Positions 18,816-29,700 of a stretch of 64,000 nucleotides of DNA are shown here, in pieces. The DNA comes from Pseudomonas crudilactis. Lineage in GTDB: Bacteria > Pseudomonadota > Gammaproteobacteria > Pseudomonadales > Pseudomonadaceae. Position numbers and translations under genes: made by a program. The stretch covers positions 186,001 through 250,000 of the forward strand of contig NZ_WXVV01000006.1 in assembly GCF_013433315.1 (NCBI RefSeq), written 5' to 3'. The stretch's first letter is position 1. Each line of letters starts with the position of its first letter. Below the pieces are notes generated by a model. It did not search any database and was not told the origin of the DNA. It saw nothing but the letters and a program-made list of their open reading frames with translations.

Positions 18816-20210
18816 ATGAGCCGTATCGAAACCGACAGCCTGGGCCAGATCGAAGTCCCGGACGAAGCCTACTGGGGTGCTCAGACGCAACGCTCGCTGA
18901 TCAACTTCGCCATTGGTCAGGAACGCATGCCGCTGCCGGTACTGCACGCCCTGGCCCTGATCAAGAAAGCCGCCGCACGGGTCAACGACCGCAACGGCGA
19001 CCTGCCCGCCGACATTGCCCGCCTGATCGAACAAGCCGCCGATGAAGTCCTCGACGGTCAGCACGACAACCAGTTTCCGCTGGTGGTCTGGCAGACCGGC
19101 AGCGGCACCCAGAGCAACATGAACGTCAACGAAGTCATCGCCGGTCGTGCCAACGAACTGGCCGGCAACCCGCGCGGCGGCAAGACCCCGGTGCACCCCA
19201 ACGATCACGTCAACCGCTCGCAAAGCTCCAACGACTGCTTCCCTACCGCCATGAGCATCGCCACCGCGCAAGCCGTGCAGGAACAACTGCTGCCGGCGAT
19301 TGCCGAGTTGTCCGGTGGTCTCGCCGAGCTGGCGGCGCGGCACATGAAACTGGTGAAAACCGGGCGCACGCACATGATGGACGCGACGCCGATCACCTTC
19401 GGTCAGGAGCTCTCCGGTTTTATCGCGCAGCTGGATTACGCCGAACGCGCGATCCGCGCGGCACTGCCGGCGGTGTGTGAACTGGCGCAGGGTGGCACGG
19501 CGGTCGGCACCGGGCTGAATTCGCCGCACGGTTTTGGTGAGGCGATTGCCGCAGAACTGGCGGCGCTGTCGGGCCTGCCGTTTGTCACTGCGCCGAACAA
19601 GTTTGCCGCCCTCGCCGGCCACGAACCGCTGACCAGTCTTTCCGGCGCGCTGAAAACCCTCGCCGTGGCATTGATGAAAATCGCCAACGACCTGCGCCTG
19701 CTCGGCTCCGGCCCTCGCGCAGGTTTTGCCGAAGTGCGGCTGCCGGCGAATGAGCCGGGCAGCTCGATCATGCCGGGCAAGGTCAACCCGACCCAGTGCG
19801 AAGCGCTGTCGATGCTCGCCTGTCAGGTGCTGGGCAACGACGTGACCATCGGCATTGCCGCGAGTCAGGGTCACTTGCAGTTGAACGTGTTCAAACCGGT
19901 GATCATCCACAACCTGCTGCAATCGATTCGTCTGCTGGCCGATGGCTGCAGCAACTTCCAGCAGCACTGCATCGCCGGGCTGGAGCCGGATGCCGAGGTC
20001 ATGGCCAGGCATCTGGAGCGTGGTCTGATGTTGGTGACAGCGCTGAATCCGCACATCGGTTACGACAAGTCGGCGGAGATCGCCAAGAAGGCCTATAGCG
20101 AAGGGCTGACGTTGCGTGAGGCGGCGCTGGCGCTGGGCTATCTGACCGATGAAGAATTTGATGCGTGGGTGCGGCCGGAAAACATGATCGAGGCTGGCGC
20201 CAAGGGCTAG
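18816..20210 (+). CDS. fumC: Class II fumarate hydratase
   Basis: FumC interconverts fumarate and malate in the TCA cycle and is the oxygen-stable, iron-free class, usually induced under iron or oxidative stress. The 464-residue protein has the superfamily signature [11 protein letters not shown], the [14 protein letters not shown] substrate loop and [14 protein letters not shown]. The start is the ATG at 18816 with AGGAG upstream. It is divergent from DUF2059-bolA, matching the P. aeruginosa fumC-bolA neighbourhood. Confidence 0.96.
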   Translation: MSRIETDSLGQIEVPDEAYWGAQTQRSLINFAIGQERMPLPVLHALALIKKAAARVNDRNGDLPADIARLIEQAADEVLDGQHDNQFPLVVWQTGSGTQSNMNVNEVIAGRANELAGNPRGGKTPVHPNDHVNRSQSSNDCFPTAMSIATAQAVQEQLLPAIAELSGGLAELAARHMKLVKTGRTHMMDATPITFGQELSGFIAQLDYAERAIRAALPAVCELAQGGTAVGTGLNSPHGFGEAIAAELAALSGLPFVTAPNKFAALAGHEPLTSLSGALKTLAVALMKIANDLRLLGSGPRAGFAEVRLPANEPGSSIMPGKVNPTQCEALSMLACQVLGNDVTIGIAASQGHLQLNVFKPVIIHNLLQSIRLLADGCSNFQQHCIAGLEPDAEVMARHLERGLMLVTALNPHIGYDKSAEIAKKAYSEGLTLREAALALGYLTDEEFDAWVRPENMIEAGAKG

Positions 20211-20234
20211 TTTTGTAGCGGCTGTAAATCCGTC

Positions 20235-20317
20235 TTCGCGAGCAAGCTCGCTCCCACATTCGATCGCATTCCTGACATGGGATCGCGGTCAATTGTGGGA
20301 GCGAGCTTGCTCGCGAA
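20235..20317. repeat. REPIN
   Basis: TTCGCGAGCAAGCTCGCTCC on the left and GTGGGAGCGAGCTTGCTCGC on the right, inverted, with about 37 bases between. It fills the convergent gap between fumC and the DMT transporter. Confidence 0.95.
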
Positions 20318-20332
20318 TGGGAGCGACGCGGT

Positions 20333-21292
20333 TTAACTGGCGGCCATCTTCATCCGCCGCGCCTTCAATCCAGCAATTAATGAAGGCCCCAACGCCACCA
20401 GCGCCGACCCCAGCACTACCAGCACCGCCCCGCCATAGCCGAGCGCATTGATCTGCTCGGCATGCACATACTCGGGCCAGATCCCGGCGGCAATCGCCAC
20501 GGCACCAAACGTTACCAACGGCGTAATCGCCAACGTCGCACTGACCCGCGAAGCCTCCCAGTGCGCCAGCGCCTCGGCGAACGCGCCATAGGCAATCAAC
20601 GTGTTCATGCAGCACGCAAGCAACAGCCAACCCTGCAGCGGACTCAGATTCAGCGCTTCGAGCGGGTGTACCCACGGCGTCAGCAGCAATGCGCAAAACA
20701 GATAAATCACCATCATCACCTGCAGCGAATTCCACACCGTCAGCAATTGCTTCTGGCCCAGTGCATAGAAGGTCCACACCGTCGACGCCAACAGCACCAG
20801 CAGCACACCTGCGGTGTAATCCGACAGCGAGGTCAGCAGCTCGGCCAGGCGCTGATTGAAGAACAGCACAAAACCGATCAACAGCACCGCCAAGCCAATG
20901 CCCTGGCCGATACTGAAGCGTTCCTTGAACACAAACAGACTGGCGATCAACAACATGATCGGGCCCATCTGCACCACCAGTTGCGCAGTACCGGGGCTGA
21001 GCAGATTGAGCCCCATCAGGTACAACACATAGTTGCCGACCAGTCCGAGCACCGCCATCAGCACCAGCCAGCCGCCCCTGGGCCCGAGCACTTTGCGGCT
21101 GGGCAGACGCTTGACCGCCGCCAGATAGATGAACAGACAACCACCGGAAACCAACAGACGAAACCAGGTCACCGTGACCGGGTCCATCACCAGCAGCACC
21201 TGTTTGAGTTTGATCGGCAGGATGCCCCACAGAAACGCGGTCAGCAGCGCCAGGAACAGGCCGTAAACCCAACGACCGGATGAAATGTGCAT
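20333..21292 (-). CDS. EamA/DMT-superfamily transporter
   Basis: A 319-residue inner-membrane protein with about ten hydrophobic helices in two EamA repeats, beginning FLALLTAFLWGILPIKLKQVL and ending in a basic cytoplasmic tail. Its substrate cannot be told; relatives export metabolites or amino acids. The start is the ATG at 21292. It stands alone between a REPIN and the DUF6316 gene. Confidence 0.85.
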   Translation of the reverse strand: MHISSGRWVYGLFLALLTAFLWGILPIKLKQVLLVMDPVTVTWFRLLVSGGCLFIYLAAVKRLPSRKVLGPRGGWLVLMAVLGLVGNYVLYLMGLNLLSPGTAQLVVQMGPIMLLIASLFVFKERFSIGQGIGLAVLLIGFVLFFNQRLAELLTSLSDYTAGVLLVLLASTVWTFYALGQKQLLTVWNSLQVMMVIYLFCALLLTPWVHPLEALNLSPLQGWLLLACCMNTLIAYGAFAEALAHWEASRVSATLAITPLVTFGAVAIAAGIWPEYVHAEQINALGYGGAVLVVLGSALVALGPSLIAGLKARRMKMAAS

Positions 21293-21503
21293 GGAAACCC
21301 CAAAAGCCTGCTGACAAGTGCGCTCATTCTAGGCGCGCCTTAGATCCGCACACAGGGACAGTTAAGGCCAGGACGCGAATGAAACTGTGCAGGTCGCAGC
21401 ATTAAATTGACGCGGCGCCGTTGATCGGCTGGCCGGGCGCGTCAAGTGCTTCAGGCATAAGCTCATTGGATCCCTTTCAGCACATCAGCCGAGGAGACCG
21501 ATC

Positions 21504-21698
21504 ATGTTAGGAATGCGCGCCCAGGACAGCGCCCCCGCCATGCGCTTTCGCAGCGGTAGGCTGTGCCGGGTCAATGGCGAACTGTTTTTCAGCACTCGGG
21601 AAAATACCCTTGAAGGGCCTTTCGACAGTCCCGAAATCGCTGAGCAGCAAATAAAAGCCTACATCGCGCGGATGCAAGCATTGGATTCCAACCGGTGA
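21504..21698 (+). CDS. Small DUF6316-type protein
   Basis: A 64-residue soluble protein, MLGMRAQDSAPAMRFRSGRL and onward, with the core VNGELFFSTRENTLEGPF typical of a small Pseudomonas family of unknown function. A strong GAGGAG lies 8 bases before the ATG. No signal peptide or membrane helix is visible. It is a stand-alone gene followed by a REPIN. Confidence 0.75.
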   Translation: MLGMRAQDSAPAMRFRSGRLCRVNGELFFSTRENTLEGPFDSPEIAEQQIKAYIARMQALDSNR

Positions 21699-21712
21699 CC
21701 CGGTTGATCCCT

Positions 21713-21804
21713 TCGCGAGCAAGCTCGCTCCCACATTGGATCTCTGGTGTACACAAAAGCAGTTTTCACTGAAGATCTACTGTGGGAGCGAGCTTGCTCG
21801 CGAA
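21713..21804. repeat. REPIN
   Basis: Inverted pair TTCGCGAGCAAGCTCGCTCC and GTGGGAGCGAGCTTGCTCGC separated by about 46 bases, in the convergent gap between the DUF6316 gene and the thiolase. Confidence 0.95.
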
Positions 21805-21836
21805 GAGGGCTGAACAAACAACCAGTGAATTGAGGG

Positions 21837-23021
21837 TTAACACACTGCCTCAAACAACCCCGTCGCGCCCATCCCGCCGCCCACACACATCGTCACGATC
21901 CCATAACGCAAATTACGCCGCTGCAACTCACGCACCAGATGCCCGACCTGCCGCGATCCGGTCATGCCAAACGGGTGACCAATCGAAATCGACCCTCCAT
22001 TGACGTTGTACTTGTCGTTATCGATCTCCAGTCGATCCCGGCTGTACAGGCACTGCGAAGCAAACGCCTCGTTCAGCTCCCACAAGTCGATATCCGCCAC
22101 CTGCAAGCCCTTGGCCTTGAGCAGTTTCGGCACCGAGAACACCGGGCCGATGCCCATTTCGTCCGGCTCGCAACCGGCGACGGTGAAACCACGGAAAAAC
22201 GCTTTCGGCTTGAGCCCCAGTTGCAGGGCTTTTTCCAGGCTCATCACGAGGGTCATTGAGGCACCATCGGACAGTTGAGACGAGTTGCCCGCCGTCACCG
22301 AACCGTCCTCGGCAAACACCGGTTTCAGCCCAGCGAGGCTTTCGTAAGTGGTATCGGGACGGTTGCAATCGTCGCGGTCGACCACGCCGTCGAGAATCTG
22401 CACTTCACCGGTATTTTTGTCCTCGACGCGATACTTGACCGCCATCGGCACGATTTCATCATTGAACAACCCGGCGGCCTGAGCCTGCGCAGTGCGGATC
22501 TGGCTCTGCAATGAATAGCGATCTTGCGCTTCACGGCTGACGCCATAACGCCGAGCCACCACTTCGGCGGTCTGGCCCATCGTGTAATAGATGCCCGGCG
22601 TCTGCTGTTTGAGCAGCGGGTTGATCAAGTGGTCGGTGTTGACGCTTTTCATCGTCAGGCTGATCGACTCGACGCCGCCCGCGACGATGATGTCGCTGCA
22701 GCCCGAGGCAATCTGGTTGGCGGCAATCGCAATCGCCTGCAAGCCCGAGGAGCAGAAACGGTTGAGGGTCATGCCGGCAGTACCGGTGCCCAGACGCGAC
22801 AGCACCGCGACATTGCGACCGATGTTGTAGCCCTGCGCGCCCTCGTTGGAGCCTGCACCAACGATGCAATCTTCGACGCTGGCCGGGTCGATGTCGTTGC
22901 GCTCAAGCAGCGCGTTGACGCAATGAGCCGCCATGTCATCGGGACGGGTCTGGTTGAACTTGCCGCGAAAGGATTTGGCCAGGCCAGTCCGCACGCTGTC
23001 GACGATCACCACTTCACGCAT
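21837..23021 (-). CDS. Acetyl-CoA C-acyltransferase (thiolase)
   Basis: A 394-residue thiolase. The acyl-binding nucleophile is C90 in LNRFCSSGLQA, the histidine is in SIGHPFGMTGSRQ, and the second active cysteine is in MCVGGGMGATG. It may act in beta-oxidation (FadA-like) or in another acyl-CoA route; no fadB partner is adjacent. The start is the ATG at 23021 (MREVVIVDSVRTGLAKSFRG). The order thiolase-pap-mnmC matches the P. aeruginosa PA3454-PA3456 region as I remember it. Confidence 0.92.
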   Translation of the reverse strand: MREVVIVDSVRTGLAKSFRGKFNQTRPDDMAAHCVNALLERNDIDPASVEDCIVGAGSNEGAQGYNIGRNVAVLSRLGTGTAGMTLNRFCSSGLQAIAIAANQIASGCSDIIVAGGVESISLTMKSVNTDHLINPLLKQQTPGIYYTMGQTAEVVARRYGVSREAQDRYSLQSQIRTAQAQAAGLFNDEIVPMAVKYRVEDKNTGEVQILDGVVDRDDCNRPDTTYESLAGLKPVFAEDGSVTAGNSSQLSDGASMTLVMSLEKALQLGLKPKAFFRGFTVAGCEPDEMGIGPVFSVPKLLKAKGLQVADIDLWELNEAFASQCLYSRDRLEIDNDKYNVNGGSISIGHPFGMTGSRQVGHLVRELQRRNLRYGIVTMCVGGGMGATGLFEAVC

Positions 23022-23123
23022 GGCATACCTCATTGTTGTGGTCAGTTGAGAGTGGACCGAGCATAAGTCCACTGCATCAACGACCGCGACAATCATTCAC
23101 CCCGCGTATGCGCGTCTATCGGC

Positions 23124-24638
23124 TCAATCCTTGTGTTTCTTCGCGCGTTTGTCGGATTTCTCGAAGGCGTCTTCCAGCGCGCGGTTGATCGTGCGCAACA
23201 CTTTGACCCGCGCCCAGCGCTTGTCATTGGCCTCGACCAGGGTCCACGGCGAGATTTCGGAACTGGTGCGGTCGACCATATCGCCCACGGCGGCGCGATA
23301 GTCATCCCACTTGTCGCGGTTGCGCCAGTCGTCTTCGGTGATCTTGAAGCGCTTGAACGGAATCTCCTCGCGCTCCTGGAAACGCTCCATTTGCGTGTCC
23401 TTGTCGATGGCCAGCCAGAACTTGACCACGATCACCCCGGCGTCGGCCAGTTGCTCTTCGAAATCGTTGATCTCGCCATAGGCGCGCAGCCAGTCGGCCG
23501 GCGTGCAGAAGCCTTCGACCCGCTCCACCAGGACCCGGCCATACCAGGAACGGTCGAACACGGTGAACTTGCCGCGCGCCGGAATGTGCCGCCAGAACCG
23601 CCACAGGTACGGCTGCGCGCGTTCCTCTTCGGTGGGTGCGGCAATCGGCACGATGTTGTATTGACGCGGATCGAGCGCCGCCGCGACCCGGCGAATCGCC
23701 CCGCCCTTGCCCGCCGCGTCGTTGCCTTCGAACACCGCGACCAGCGCGTGACGGCGCATGCGTTTGTCGCGCATCAACCCGGACAGGCGCGCCTGCTCGG
23801 TGATCAGTTGTTCTTCGTAGTCTTTCTTCTCCAGGCGCTGGGTCAGGTCGAGGCTGTCGAGCAGGTTCAACTGATCGACCGGCGTGCCCAGCGGCGCGGC
23901 GCTGACATCGTGGGGATGCACGTCCGGGCGTTTCAGCGCATTTTGCAAACCTTCGAGCAGAATCTTGCCGACCGCCAGGCTGCGGTAGTTGGCGTCGGCG
24001 CCTTCGATCACATGCCACGGCGCGTAATCACGGCTGGTACGGCGCAGCACGCGCTCGCCGTATTTGACGAACTTGTCGTAGGTCTCCGACTGCTGCCAGT
24101 CCAGCGGGCTGATGCGCCAGCTGTGCAGCGGGTCATCAGCCAGCGCCTTGAGTCGCGCCTTCATCTGTTTCTTGGACAGGTGAAACCAGAATTTGAAGAG
24201 CAGCGCGCCTTCATCGCAGAGCATCTTTTCCAGACGCTCGGCACCCGCGATGGCCTGATCCAGACGCGGATCCTTGAACAAGCCGTGCACCCGCCCCTGC
24301 AGCATCTGGCTGTACCAGTTGCCGAAGAAAATCCCCATGCGCCCCTTGGCCGGGAGCATCCGCCAATAGCGCCACGCCGGCGGCCGGGACAACTCTTCAT
24401 CGGTCTGCTGGTCGAAAGTGCGCACTTCGATCAGGCGCGGGTCCATCCACTCGTTGAGCAATTTGACCGTCTCGCCCTTGCCCGCACCCTCGATGCCGTT
24501 GATCAGGATAATCACCGGAAAACGCTTCTGCTGCTGCAATTCGAACTGGGCTTCGAGCAAGGCTTCACGCAATGCCGGGACGGCCGCCTCATAGGTGTCT
24601 TTGTCGATGGCGTGACCGATTTCAGCGGATTCAAACAT
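23124..24638 (-). CDS. pap: Polyphosphate:AMP phosphotransferase, two-domain PPK2
   Basis: A 504-residue protein built of two PPK2 domains, the class II arrangement that phosphorylates AMP to ADP with polyphosphate. Walker A motifs are GIEGAGKGET (residues 48-57) in the first domain and EGNDAAGKGGAI in the second. In characterised class II enzymes the C-terminal domain carries the activity. The second-domain partner motifs DRSWYGRVLVERVEGF are also present. The ATG at 24638 (MFESAEIGHAIDKDTYE) is preferred over in-frame sequence upstream. It is divergent from mnmC. Confidence 0.93.
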   Translation of the reverse strand: MFESAEIGHAIDKDTYEAAVPALREALLEAQFELQQQKRFPVIILINGIEGAGKGETVKLLNEWMDPRLIEVRTFDQQTDEELSRPPAWRYWRMLPAKGRMGIFFGNWYSQMLQGRVHGLFKDPRLDQAIAGAERLEKMLCDEGALLFKFWFHLSKKQMKARLKALADDPLHSWRISPLDWQQSETYDKFVKYGERVLRRTSRDYAPWHVIEGADANYRSLAVGKILLEGLQNALKRPDVHPHDVSAAPLGTPVDQLNLLDSLDLTQRLEKKDYEEQLITEQARLSGLMRDKRMRRHALVAVFEGNDAAGKGGAIRRVAAALDPRQYNIVPIAAPTEEERAQPYLWRFWRHIPARGKFTVFDRSWYGRVLVERVEGFCTPADWLRAYGEINDFEEQLADAGVIVVKFWLAIDKDTQMERFQEREEIPFKRFKITEDDWRNRDKWDDYRAAVGDMVDRTSSEISPWTLVEANDKRWARVKVLRTINRALEDAFEKSDKRAKKHKD

Positions 24639-24809
24639 GGGACGGCTCCTTCCAGGATTCAGCAAGACTAGCGGATTGGGCACAGCAGCGGCGCAGAAAT
24701 TCCCGCGGGTGGCGGATTGTCCGCCAGTCTCGGCGACAAGCCTTGCCATGGATCAAGCAACGCCTGCGCGATCGGCTAGAATGGCGGCCTTGTCGTTGCC
24801 GAGCCTGCC

Positions 24810-26789
24810 ATGAAAGCCGTATTGCCCCACGCCCAACTCGACTGGGATGACCAGGGACGCCCGCGTTCGCGGGTGTTCGATGACGTGTATTTTTCCGACC
24901 AATCAGGTCTGGATGAAACCCGTTATGTGTTCCTCGAACAAAACCGTCTGGCCGAGCGTTTTGCGGCGTTGCCGGCAAGCGGTCGTTTGGTTATTGGTGA
25001 AACCGGCTTCGGCACCGGGCTGAATTTTCTCTGTGCCTGGCAGTTGTTCGAGCAACACGCCGTCGCCGGTGCGCGGCTGCATTTTGTCAGCGTCGAAAAA
25101 TATCCGCTGAGCCCGGCAGACTTGCAGCGGGCCTTGGCCTTGTGGCCAGAACTCAAGCCGCTGGCCGATCAGTTGCTGCGCCATTACGTAGCGATCCACG
25201 CCGGTTTTCAACGCATCACCCTGGCCCAAGGCCGCGTGACGCTGACGCTGTTGATCGGCGATGCACTGGAGCAACTGCCGCAGCTCGATGCGCAGATCGA
25301 CGCGTGGTTTCTCGACGGTTTCGCCCCGGCGAAAAACCCCGACATGTGGACTGCCGAACTGTTTGTCGAGCTGGCGCGACTGGCAGCGCCCGGCTCGACC
25401 ATCAGCACTTTCACCAGCACCGGTTGGGTACGACGTTTGCTCAACGCTGCCGGGTTCAAAATGAAGCGCACCCCGGGCATCGGCCATAAATGGGAAATTC
25501 TGCGTGGCGAATTTCTTGGCTGGCCGCACGAGGTTGCGCCGCCAGTGCCGGACAAGCCGTGGTTTGCTCGGCCTGCGCCGATCGCCGCTGAGCGTCGTGC
25601 GCTGGTGATCGGCGCCGGTCTGGCCGGATGTGCCACGGCGTCCAGTCTGGCGGCTCGCGGCTGGCGGGTCACGTTGCTCGAACGCCATGCAGCCGTGGCG
25701 CAAGAAGCCTCGGGCAACCCGCAGGGCGTGCTGTACCTGAAACTGTCCGCCCATGGCACGGCGCTGTCGCAACTGATTGTCAGCGGTTTCGGTTACACCC
25801 GACGTCTGCTGGAAACCCTGCAACGTGGCACCGACTGGGACGACTGCGGCGTGCTGCAACTGGCATTCAATGCCAAGGAAGCCGAGCGCCACGCGCAATT
25901 GGCGCAAGCCTTCCCGGAAGACCTGTTGCAATGGCTTGATCAGCCCGCGGCGCAGGCCCGCGCCGGTGTCGGTCTGGCCCATGGCGGCTTGTTCTACCCC
26001 GAGGGTGGCTGGGTGCATCCGCCCGCGCTCTGTCAGGCGCAAGCGGCGCAGCCAAACATCGAACTGCTCAGTCATCGCGACGTGCTGGAAATACGCAAGG
26101 TCGACGATCAATGGCAAGCCTTCGACGGCGAATGCCTACTCGCCAGTGCCCCCGTAGTCGTGTTGGCCGGTGCTGCCGAGATCAAGCGTTTTGCGCAAAG
26201 CGCCGAACTGCCACTCAAGCGCATTCGTGGGCAGATCACCCGTTTGGTGCAGACCGAACAGAGCCAGGGATTGGCTACAGTCGTCTGCGCTGAAGGCTAC
26301 GTCGCCCCTGCACGATTGGGCGAACACACCCTCGGTGCCAGTTTCGACTTCAATAGTGATGACCTCACCCCGACCACCGCCGAACACCAGGGCAATCTGG
26401 CAATGCTTGCTGAGATCTCCGCTGATCTGGTCGCGCGCCTGACCATCAGCGAGCAGGATGTCGACAACCTTGAGGGGCGCGCCGCGTTCCGCTGCACCAG
26501 CCCGGACTACCTGCCGATCGTCGGTCCGCTGGCCGACCGCAGCGCTTTCATCCAGGCATACGCGGTACTGAGCAAGGATGCCCGGCAAGTGCCGGACATC
26601 GCCTGCCCCTGGCTCGACGGCTTATACGTCAACAGCGGTCACGGCTCGCGCGGTCTGATCACCGCGCCGCTGTCCGGCGAATTGCTCGCCGCCTGGCTGA
26701 ACGATGAGCCGTTGCCCCTGCCCAGAAGCGTGGCCGAGGCCTGCCACCCCAACCGATTTGCGTTGCGTCAGTTGATACGCGGCCGATAA
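24810..26789 (+). CDS. mnmC: Bifunctional tRNA mnm5s2U34 synthesis protein MnmC
   Basis: A 659-residue fusion of two enzymes for the wobble base of certain tRNAs. The N-terminal MnmD methyltransferase (about 1-240) has the SAM motif GETGFGTGLNFL and DGFAPAKNPDMW. The C-terminal FAD-dependent oxidoreductase (about 260-650) has ALVIGAGLAGCATASSLA and the closing NSGHGSRGLITAPLSGELLA. The FAD part removes the carboxymethyl group and the MnmD part methylates the resulting amine. The gene converges on the toxin gene with only 4 bases between stops. Confidence 0.96.
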   Translation: MKAVLPHAQLDWDDQGRPRSRVFDDVYFSDQSGLDETRYVFLEQNRLAERFAALPASGRLVIGETGFGTGLNFLCAWQLFEQHAVAGARLHFVSVEKYPLSPADLQRALALWPELKPLADQLLRHYVAIHAGFQRITLAQGRVTLTLLIGDALEQLPQLDAQIDAWFLDGFAPAKNPDMWTAELFVELARLAAPGSTISTFTSTGWVRRLLNAAGFKMKRTPGIGHKWEILRGEFLGWPHEVAPPVPDKPWFARPAPIAAERRALVIGAGLAGCATASSLAARGWRVTLLERHAAVAQEASGNPQGVLYLKLSAHGTALSQLIVSGFGYTRRLLETLQRGTDWDDCGVLQLAFNAKEAERHAQLAQAFPEDLLQWLDQPAAQARAGVGLAHGGLFYPEGGWVHPPALCQAQAAQPNIELLSHRDVLEIRKVDDQWQAFDGECLLASAPVVVLAGAAEIKRFAQSAELPLKRIRGQITRLVQTEQSQGLATVVCAEGYVAPARLGEHTLGASFDFNSDDLTPTTAEHQGNLAMLAEISADLVARLTISEQDVDNLEGRAAFRCTSPDYLPIVGPLADRSAFIQAYAVLSKDARQVPDIACPWLDGLYVNSGHGSRGLITAPLSGELLAAWLNDEPLPLPRSVAEACHPNRFALRQLIRGR

Positions 26790-26793
26790 AACC

Positions 26794-29700
26794 TTACGCC
26801 TCGGGCATCACACAGATGCCCAGATCCATCAGGCGTAACGCGTCCCCGGTCAGGCGCTCGAGCACCGCTTCCTCTGCCTGCTCCCGCTCGAGTCTGATTG
26901 CCTCGGCCTGGCTGAGAAAATCGGCCGAGGTCAGGCTCTGCGCTTGTTCGTATGCTGCATTCATCCGATCCGGGAAGACTTCATTGATGCTGGCGAATTG
27001 TCGGGGGAACGTGCGCTGGAGGTAATCGCACCAGAACGGTTGACGCAGCATGAATCTCAGCCATTCGGATGACAGCTCAGCGGTGTCGACCATGTTCCTT
27101 GCCCGCTCCAGATCCGCCTGGCTCACTTTGGCCAGGACCGAAAACCGCATGTTGCGCGGTTGCCCCGGCAGGTCAAGCTGATCGGCAAGACCGATGCGAA
27201 AAGCGAGGTTGACTTCCAGTGGATCGACGGTCGGGTTCTTGCCCACGTGGTCTTGAGCGATCTGGTTCAGCTTGTCCAGCCTGAACAGGCCCCGACCGAG
27301 CTGGAGCAAAGGTCTGGCAGTGATAATGCGGCCACCCGCAAGGTTGGTCAGCTTGTCGACTTCCACCGCGACCTCGAGATGGCTGAAGTTGAGCGCCGCC
27401 GAATCTGTACAGTTTATCGGGTTGGCCGCCTGGTTCAGCACTTGCTCGCACAGGACCGCATCGGACTCGGCTGCCTCGAGCACTGCCCACACCCGTCGGT
27501 GCATGTCGTGACTGACCTTCTCCGAATCCGCCGTGTTGCCGAGTTCGGACAACAACTGGAACAAACCCTCAGCCTTGGGCTCATCCTTGAAGGCTGTCCA
27601 GATGCGATTACGCCGCCCCCACTCGGCGCCGGCGCCTTCCTTGAACCACAGTGCACGCGCCTTCTGTTCGTCGAGACGGGCGATATCATTTTCCAGATAG
27701 CCCATACCGATGCCGACGTTGTTTCGATAATCGGCCAGGTGCGTGCTGCTTGCCAGCGACAAGGGATTACCTCGCAAGTTGACGGCGCGGCTGAAACCTC
27801 TGGAGGTCTTGAACAACCAGTCCGGCAAATCCCTGATGTTGTTATCACGCAGATCCACCCAGTCCAGAACGGGCAATCGCGCCAGGCCCTTGGGCAATTC
27901 GGTAGCCTGTGTCTCGCGCAGGGACAGCGTGCACAGATCCAGCATCTTGCTCACGTCCAGGGTCGCCCCCAACGGATTACCGTTCAGATTCAAGAGGTGC
28001 AGCGTGCGCAAGTTGCCCAACTTCGCCAGGGTGTGTTCGGTCAGCTTGATCTGGTTGCCCGCGAGGCTCAACCGGGACAGATGGGGCAGGTGCGACAATA
28101 CCTCGGGCAAGCGGGTGAGTTTGTTGCTGTCGAGTTCCAGAGACTCGACTTGCTTGAATGACTTGAGGAAATAAACAAGATCGTCATCCTGATCCATGTT
28201 CTTCAGCGACAAATGCTTTACATGGTCGAAGTTCAGCCCTGAAGGCAAAGTCGGCAATTTTCCCACACGCATGCCGTCAAGATTCAGCGCGTAGACGGAT
28301 TTGCCACTTGCATCGTTCACCGTGAAAAGTCGTCGGAACCCATCCTCTATCTGCTCAGCCGTCGACTTGCGACTTTGCCGTACTTCTCGCAAATCGCCAC
28401 CGAGCGCCTTCATCGCGACTCGATCCTCACTCCAGACGTCCAGTACGTCGCGCAGTTGCTCGCGCTCACGGCGCAACGCTTTTACCCGGATCGCGCGGGT
28501 CAGCGCGTCGGTGCCCAACCCATCGATAAATTCGCTGGCCTGGGCCTCGGAAAAGCGCGGATAGAGTTTTCTCACCTTGCGCAGTAGCGCCCGCGGATGA
28601 GCGGTCGCGGTCGATGCATGATCGGCTTGAATACACGCGACTTCGGCGGCCGGCGCCGCAAATTTGCCATCGGTCAATAGACGGGCACTGGCCTCACGAT
28701 CATCCAGCGCAACCTCCAGCAGTTGTTTGCGCAGCCGCGCACTGTCAGCGCTGACCGGATCGGCAAAACCGGCAGCGTTACGCTGGCGCGACGGGAGTGC
28801 CTTGAGGATGGCGGCATAGAGGTCGTCGGGACCTGCGGCCACGCGACCGAGGGATTTACCGTCGCCGGCGAACACTTCATAACCGCCACCGGACTTGACC
28901 AGCGTGCACGTGTTCAACGGTGTCGCCGACTCACTGCCGATGGCCTCCAGCACTGGCCCGGTCAGCGTCTTGTCACGCAGCACAAGACGCAGTCCGGCGT
29001 CCCAGCCACTCAATCCCTGTAGTAACCCGATAGTCAGTTTTTCGCTGTCGGCATTGGCGACCTGCGGCATGTGCAGCCCGCTCAGCGCACGATCAAGACG
29101 CACCTGGGCAGTGGCGTTGCGGACTTTCTGTGCGAGGCGCAAAGGCACCCGTCCGGTCGAGCGCAAATGGATGCGCTCGACACTCGGCGCCTGATCGATC
29201 AAACGCTGGGCATAGCGCGCAGGGATGTCTGCAAAGACGCTGCGCAACTTCTTCACCTCGTCAGTATCGCTCTGGTCATAACGTTGATACATCCGCTCGA
29301 AAACCGAACGACGATCCGCTTTCAAAGCCGCACCCAGATTTCTCGCCAGCGCCTGCCTTTCGCTACCGGCATTGGGCCTGGTCCCCAGCAACGTATCGAC
29401 TTCTTCCTGATAGAGGCCATCGATCACCGTTTGAAGTAATTGACCGCTATCCAACTGGTCCTGGCTGACAACCACGCTGAGGGTGTCATCGGCAATGCGG
29501 GTGGCCGGATACCTGGCCGTGACGTTGGCGTCGTCATCGATGACCTCAATATAACGATCAGTCGGCCAGCCCGGCAGTTTCGGCAGACCGTGCAGTTGTT
29601 CCTGCAACGGCTGGCCAGAATGCGTTTCACCTTTTTCCAGCTCACGGATAAGTTGGCGCAGCTGGCGTCCGATGCGCAGCCGCTCCACGCTGTCGCGCAG

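Noticed and set aside
1241..21804. Regularly recurring short repeats considered as a CRISPR array
   Set aside because: The copies are far apart, arranged as inverted pairs and extragenic. They lack unit-length spacers and have no cas genes, so they are REPINs.
23133..24671. 512-codon plus-strand reading frame opposite pap
   Set aside because: Antisense shadow of the two PPK2 domains, whose Walker motifs are clear on the minus strand.
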